Assembly: GCA_034336665.1 (NCBI GenBank)
Contig: JAPFBE010000082.1
Span: 62,001-126,000, forward strand
Length of the DNA stretch: 64,000 nucleotides
From: Luscinia megarhynchos
Lineage: Eukaryota > Chordata > Aves > Passeriformes > Turdidae
Reading direction: 5' to 3'
The translations under genes were made by a program, and so were the position numbers. Positions 58,901-64,000 of this stretch are shown piece after piece. Position 1 is the stretch's first letter, and each line of letters begins with the position of its first letter. Below the pieces are notes generated by a model. That model searched no databases. It was not told the origin of the DNA and worked only from the letters and a program-made list of their open reading frames with translations.

Positions 58901-60180
58901 CGACTTACCGGTGAGTGAAGTGAGAAGGAACCTGCCCGGTTTTCCCTCAGGGTTGGCCTTAGCGACCAACTTACCCATGGTTGGGCGTGCAGAACTGTTT
59001 GCGTGTGCCTCTGGGTGTGCCGCCAGGGCCGGCACTACCGTGGGTGGCGTGCAGTAGGGCCTCGCGTTTGCCCCTGGGTGTGTCGCCCACGGCCGGCCCA
59101 CCCGTGGGTGGCGTGCAGTAGGAGCCTGCGTTTGCCCCTGGGTGTCGCCACGGCCCGGCCCACCCGTTGGTGGGTGTGCAGAAGGGCCCTCGCGGTTGCC
59201 TCTGGGTGTGCAGCCGGCGGCCTATTACGTGGGTGCGTGCAGAACGGCTCGCGTGTGCCTCTGGGTGTGCGCCACGGCGGCCCACCCGTGGGTGGGGCGT
59301 TCAGAAGAGGCCTGATGTTGCCCCTGGGTGTGCCGCCACGGTGAGGCCCACCGTGTGTGGGGCGTGCAGAAGGGCCTCGCGATTTTGCCCTCTGGGTGTG
59401 CCGCCACAACCGGCCCACCGTGGGTGGGCGTTCAGAAAAACCTCACGGTTTGCCTCTGGGTGTGTAGCCCGCGGCCGGCCGACCCGTGGGTGGGAGTGCA
59501 GAAGGGCCTCGCGATTACCTCTGGGTGTGCGCATACAACCAGCCCACCGATGGGTGAGGCGTGCAGAAAGTGTTGCGTGTGCCTCTGGGTGTGCGCCACG
59601 GCCGGCCCACCCGTGGGTGAGCATGCAGAACTGTTTGCGTGTGCCTCTGGGTGTGCGCCCGCGGCGGCCCACCCGTGGGTGGGCGTGCAGAAGGGCCTGC
59701 ATTTTTCCCTGGGTGTGCATACGGTAGGCCCACCAGTGTCGTAGGCGTGCAGAAAAGCGTCACGGTTGCCTCTGTGTGTGCGCCCACGGCGGCCCACCAC
59801 GTGGGTGGGGCGTGCAGAAGAGCCTCGCGGTGGCCTCTGGGATTGTGCGCGCCACGATGCCCGGCCCACCGTGGGTGCGTCCAGAAGGGTTTCGCGGTTG
59901 ACTCTGGGTGTGCGCTCACGGCCGGCACGACCTGTGGGTGGGGGTGCAGAAGGGCCTCACCGGTTGCCTCTGGGTGTGCGCGGCACGACCCACCCGTGGG
60001 TGAAGGCGTGCAGAAAGGCCTGCGGTTGCCCTGGGTGTGCCGCCACGGCCGACCCACCACCGATGGGTGGGCGTGCAGAACTGTTCGCGTGTACCTTTGG
60101 TTATTGCGCCCGCGGCCGGCCCGACCCACCGTGGGTGGGCGTGCAGGAACTGTAGTTTCGCGTGTACGCTTTGGTTGTGC
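52940..60180 (+). repeat. 2.4-kb higher-order block, about three copies
   Basis: Landmarks recur three times: GCTTGTGGCTCTGG (52951, 55322, 57745), CCCATGGTTGGGCGTGCAG (54206, 56569, 58974), a CATCAGTGGGTG or CATCCGGTGGGTG unit (about 54012, 56430, 58838) and GTACCTTTGGTTGTGC or GTACCTTTGGTTATTGC (about 55261, 57684, 60089). Spacing ranges from about 2,363 to 2,424 bp, the spread fitting small indel noise. The order of variants breaks after about 60180. Confidence 0.8.
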
Positions 60181-63100
60181 CGCCCGGCCGGCCCACCCGT
60201 GGGTGAAGCGTGCAGAACTGTTTCGCGTGTGGCTCTGGAGTGTGCGCCACGGCGGCCACCCGTGGGTGGCGTGCAGAACTGTTTGTGTGTGGCTCTGCGT
60301 GTGCGCCCGCGGCCGGCGCACCCGTGGGTGGGCGTGCAGAAGGCCCTGCATTTTCCACTGGGTGTGCGCCACGGCGGCCCACCCGTTGGTGAGTGTGCAG
60401 AAGGCCCTCGCGGTTGCCTCTGAAGTGTGCAGCCGCGGCCCGGCCTACCGTGGGTGGGGAGTGCAGAAGGGCCTGCAGTTTCTTCTGGGTTGGCCATAGC
60501 GAGCAGCAACTTACCCGTGGGTGGGCGTGCAGAACTGTTTTGCGTGTGCCTCTCGGTGTGCGCCAAGACCCGACCCCACCGGTGGGTGGGCGATGCAGAG
60601 CTGTTTGCGGTTGCCTCTGGGTGTGCGCCACGGCGACCCACCCGTGGGTGGGGCGTGCAGAAGGGCCTGACACTTGCCTCTGGGTGTGCCGCCATGGCGG
60701 CCACTTTCGTGGGTGAGGGCGTGCGTGAGGGCCTACAGTTTCTTCTGGGTTGGCCTGTAGCGTCCAGATTACCCGTGGGTGGGGCGTGAAGAACTGTTAG
60801 CGTGTGCCTCTGGGTGTGCCGCCCGCGACCGGCCCACCCGTGAGTTGGCGTGCCAGAACTGTTTGCGTGTGCCTCTGGGTGTGCGCCCGCGGCGGCCCAC
60901 CCTGGGTAGGCGTGCAGAAGGAGCCTGCGGTTGCCTCTGGGTGTGCCGACATGGCGGCCCACCCGATGGGTGGCAGTGCAGAAAGGCCTGTGTTTGCCGG
61001 CTGGGTGTGCATACGGCGGCCTACCGATGGTGGGGGAGTGCAGGCGATGTTCACATATGTGCCTCTGGGTGTGCCGCCACGCGGCGGCTCACCCGATGGA
61101 GTGGCGTGCAGAAGGGCCTGCAGTTGCCCCTGGGTGTGCAGCCGCGGCCGGTACCGGTGGGTGAAGCGTGGAGAAAGGGCCTCGCGTTTCCCCTGGGTGT
61201 GCGCGCGCGGCCCGGCCCACCCGTGGGAGGCGTGCAGAAGGGCCTGTGGTTTCCTCTGAGTGTGCATACGGTAGGCCACGGTGGGTGGGCGTGCAGAAGG
61301 GCCTGCGGTTGCCTCTGGGTGTGCCGCCCGGCGGCCAACCCTGGTTAGGCGTGCAGAACTGTTTCGCGTGTGCCTCTGGTGTGCCTCCGGCCCGGCCCCC
61401 GTGGATGGGGCGTGCAGAAGGGCCTGCGGTTTCGCCTCTGGTTGTGTTGCCACGGCCGGCTCTTCAGTGGGTGAAGCGTGCATAAGGGCCTCGCGGTTGC
61501 CTCTGGGTGTGCCGCCCGCGGCGACCCACCCGTGGGTGGGCGTGCAGAACTGTTGCGTGTGCTGCTGGGTGTGCCGCCCGCGGCCGGCCCACCGTGGAGT
61601 GGGCGTGCATAAGGCCTGCAGTTGCCTCTGGGTGTACAGCAGCGGGCTGACCTACCCGTGGGTGAAGTGCAGAACTGTTTGCTTGTGGCTCTGGGTGTGC
61701 CGCCCGCGGCCGGCTCACCGATGGGTGGCGTGCAGAAGGGCCTGCAGTTGCCCCTGGGTGTGCAGCCACGACCAGCCCACCCGTGGAGTGGGGCGTGGAG
61801 AGACCTGCGCGTTTGCTCTCCTGGGTGTGCCGCCAAGGCGGCCCACCGTGGGAGAGGCGTGCAGAAAGGCCCTGCGGTTGCCTCTGGGTGTGCAGCCACG
61901 GCGGCCTACCCGTGGGTGGGAGTGCAGAAGGGCCTGCGGTTGCCTCTGGGTGTGCTGCACGTCCAGCCCACGCAGTGGGTGAAGTGCAGAAGAGCCTGCA
62001 GTTTCTTCTGGGTTGGCCTTAGCGACCAGCTTACCAGTGGTTGGCGTGCAGAACTGTTTGCATGTGCCTTTGGGTGTGCGCTACGGCCCGGCCCACCCGT
62101 GGGTGGTCGTGCAAGAACTATTTGCGTGTGGCTCTGGGTGTGCGCCCGCGGCCGGCCAACCGTGGGTGAAGCGTGCAGAAGAGCCTGCTTTTCCCCCTGG
62201 GTGTGCGCCCACGGCAGGCCCACCCGTGTGTAGGCGTGCGAAGGAGCCTGCAGTTGCCCTGGGTGTGCCGTGCGGCCGGCCCACCGATGGGTGGGGCGTG
62301 CAGAAGAGGTTTCGCGTTTGCCTCTGGAGTGTGCGCCACGGCGGCCTACCGTGGGTGAAGCGTGCAGAAAGGACCTGCGGTTTCCTCTGGGTTGGCACTT
62401 AGCGACCAACCCACCCGTGGGTAGGCGTGCAGAACTGTTTGCGTGTGCCTCTGGGTGTGCCGCCACCGCCGGCCCCACCTGGGTGGGCGTGCAGAAGGAT
62501 CTGCAGTTGCCCCTGGTTGTTCAGCCAGGACCAGGCCAACCCGTGGAGAGGCGTGCAGAAAAGGCCTGCGGTTTTTCCTCTCGATCGCGCCCGCCCGCGG
62601 CCCTGCCCACCCGTGGGTGGGGCGTGCAGAAATCTGCGTTTGCCTCTGGGTTTCACGCATAGCGGTGACCCCACCCGTGGGTGGGCGTGCCGAAGGCTAT
62701 TGCGTGTTCCTCTGGGTGTGCGCCCGCGGCCGTACGCATGGAGTGGGGCGTGCAGAGGGGGCTTGCGGTTTGCCTCTGGGTGTGTTGCCAAGGCGGCTCA
62801 TCAGTGGGTGGGCGTGCAGAAGGGCCTCGCGATTGCCCCTGGATGTGCGCCGCGGTCCGCCCACCTGTGGGTGGGCGTGCAGAAACCCTGCGACTGCGTC
62901 TGGGTGTGCGCTCGGACGCCCAAACTTATTAGTAGTGCAGAACTGTTTCGCGTGTGCCTCTTGAGGGTGTGCCTCACGGCGAGACCACCCGTGGGTGGGG
63001 CGTGCAGAAGAGCCTGCGGTTGCCTCTGGGTTTTGCCGCCCGCGGCCACGACCCACCCGTTGGTGGGTGTGCAGAAGAGCCCTCACGGTTGCCTCTGTGT

Positions 63101-64000
63101 GTGCCGCCACGGCCGGCCCACCCGTTGGTGGGTGTGCAGAAGGCCCTGCTGTTGCCTCTGGGTGTGCAGCCACGGCCGGCCTACCGCGTGGGTGGGAGTG
63201 CAGAAGGGCCTGCGCGGTTGCCTCTGGGTGTGCGCCCGGCCAGCCCGACCCGTGGGTAAGAGCGTGCAGAAGGGCCTGCAGTTTCTTCTGGGTTGGCCGC
63301 TTAGCGACCAACTTACCCGTGGGTAGGCGTGCAGAACTGTTAACGCGTGTGCCTTTGGGTGTGCGCTCCGGCCGGCCCACCCGTGGGTGAAGGCGTGCAG
63401 AAGGGCCTCGCGATTTCCTCTGGGTTGTGAAAGCGGCCAACCCACCCGTGGGGTGGGCGTGCAGAACTGTTTGCGTGTGCCTCTGGGTGTGCGCCACGCG
63501 GCCGACCCACCGTGGGTGAGGCGTGCAGAAGGGTCTGCGGTTGCCTCTGGGTTTTTTCACGCCCACGGCCGGCCCTCCCGTGGGTGGCGTGCAGAAGAGC
63601 CTGCGGTTTGCCTCTGGGTGTGCAGCCCACGGCCCGACCCACCCGTGGAGTGGCGTGCAGAAGGCCCTGCGGTTGCCTCTGGGTGTGCACGCCCTGCGGC
63701 CGACTCACCTGTGGGTGGGGGGTGCAGAAGGTCTCGCGGTGCCCCTGTGTGTGTGCAGCCACGGCCGGCCCACCCGTGGGTGGGCGTGCAGAAGAGGTCT
63801 CGCGGTTGCCACTGGGTTTACGCAAGGCGGCTCACCACGTGGGAGGGCGTGCAGAACTATGTGCCTTTGCCTCTGGGTGTGCGCCCGGCCGACCCACCAC
63901 GATGGTGGGCGTGCAGAAGAGCCTCACGTTTGCCTCTGGGTGTTTTGCCGCGCCCGGCTCATTAGTGGGTGAAGCGTGCAGAAAGGCCTGCGATTTGCCT

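Larger units (their letters stand above)
27480..64000 (+). repeat. 63-bp GC-rich satellite array, right part
   Basis: The same family and orientation as the left part continue to the window edge, so the array is not closed. Units are irregular (about 55-66 bp) because of many small insertions and deletions. Degeneration is worst around 24600-30700 and 33000-35000. Higher-order repetition is still readable from rare variants. No gene, transposon or RNA gene was recognised in these 36 kb. Confidence 0.95.

Noticed and set aside
8868..64000. CRISPR-like regular repeats
   Set aside because: Units are contiguous with no unique spacers, and the surroundings are vertebrate-like.
8868..64000. A match to the avian 41-42-bp CNM/PO41 repeats
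   Set aside because: The period (63 bp) and composition (no A/T tracts) do not fit those families as I know them; no search could be run.

Overview
The window looks like a GC-rich end of a vertebrate chromosome, most likely a bird microchromosome. The supporting signs are a compact GC-rich gene tail at the left edge with introns of only 82-105 bp written in a 'CCCCAAAA' style, very high CpG density, several short-period minisatellites in succession, and a vertebrate TTAGGG telomeric block. No bacterial, viral or mobile-element gene is recognisable. The species cannot be named from this sequence.

Layout. Positions 1-611 hold three short candidate exons on the + strand with good GT-AG boundaries. 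Because the region lacks stops in all frames, three reading frames survive splicing and the product is not recognised. Positions 612-1560 are proline-coding-like, C-rich low-complexity DNA passing into a CpG-dense block; a possible terminal exon (1629-1730, + strand) and a possible polyadenylation signal on the minus strand (1574-1579) follow. Positions 1731-2960 are unique and AT-rich, with an (AAAT)n tract.

From about 3060 onward nearly everything is tandem repeat: a 59-bp minisatellite (3060-5285), a roughly 41-bp GC-box-rich minisatellite (5286-5848), a GA tract (5969-6205), a C/A-rich tract (6421-6790), an 11-bp minisatellite (6833-8867), and then a 63-bp GC-rich satellite that fills the remaining 55 kb (8868-64000, all in one orientation, roughly 870 units). 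A telomeric block of 11 complete TTAGGG hexamers interrupts it at 27393-27479.

The satellite has higher-order structure: a 5.1-kb block present twice (about 11505-16595 and 16596-21720), a 1.72-kb block (about 29590-33020), a 1.88-kb pair (about 42190 and 44070), and a 2.4-kb block present about three times (52940-60180). A 62-bp variant unit recurs through the array.

Much of the array after about 9960, and nearly all of it after 19600, carries repetitive apparent consensus errors around CpG. The cleanest stretch (about 15890-19590) crosses the border between the two 5.1-kb copies, which argues that the noise is technical and not evolutionary. The very long open reading frames across the repeats follow from repeat composition and period and are not genes. 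I found no convincing new gene system; the noteworthy object is the satellite itself, its higher-order organisation and the embedded telomeric block.
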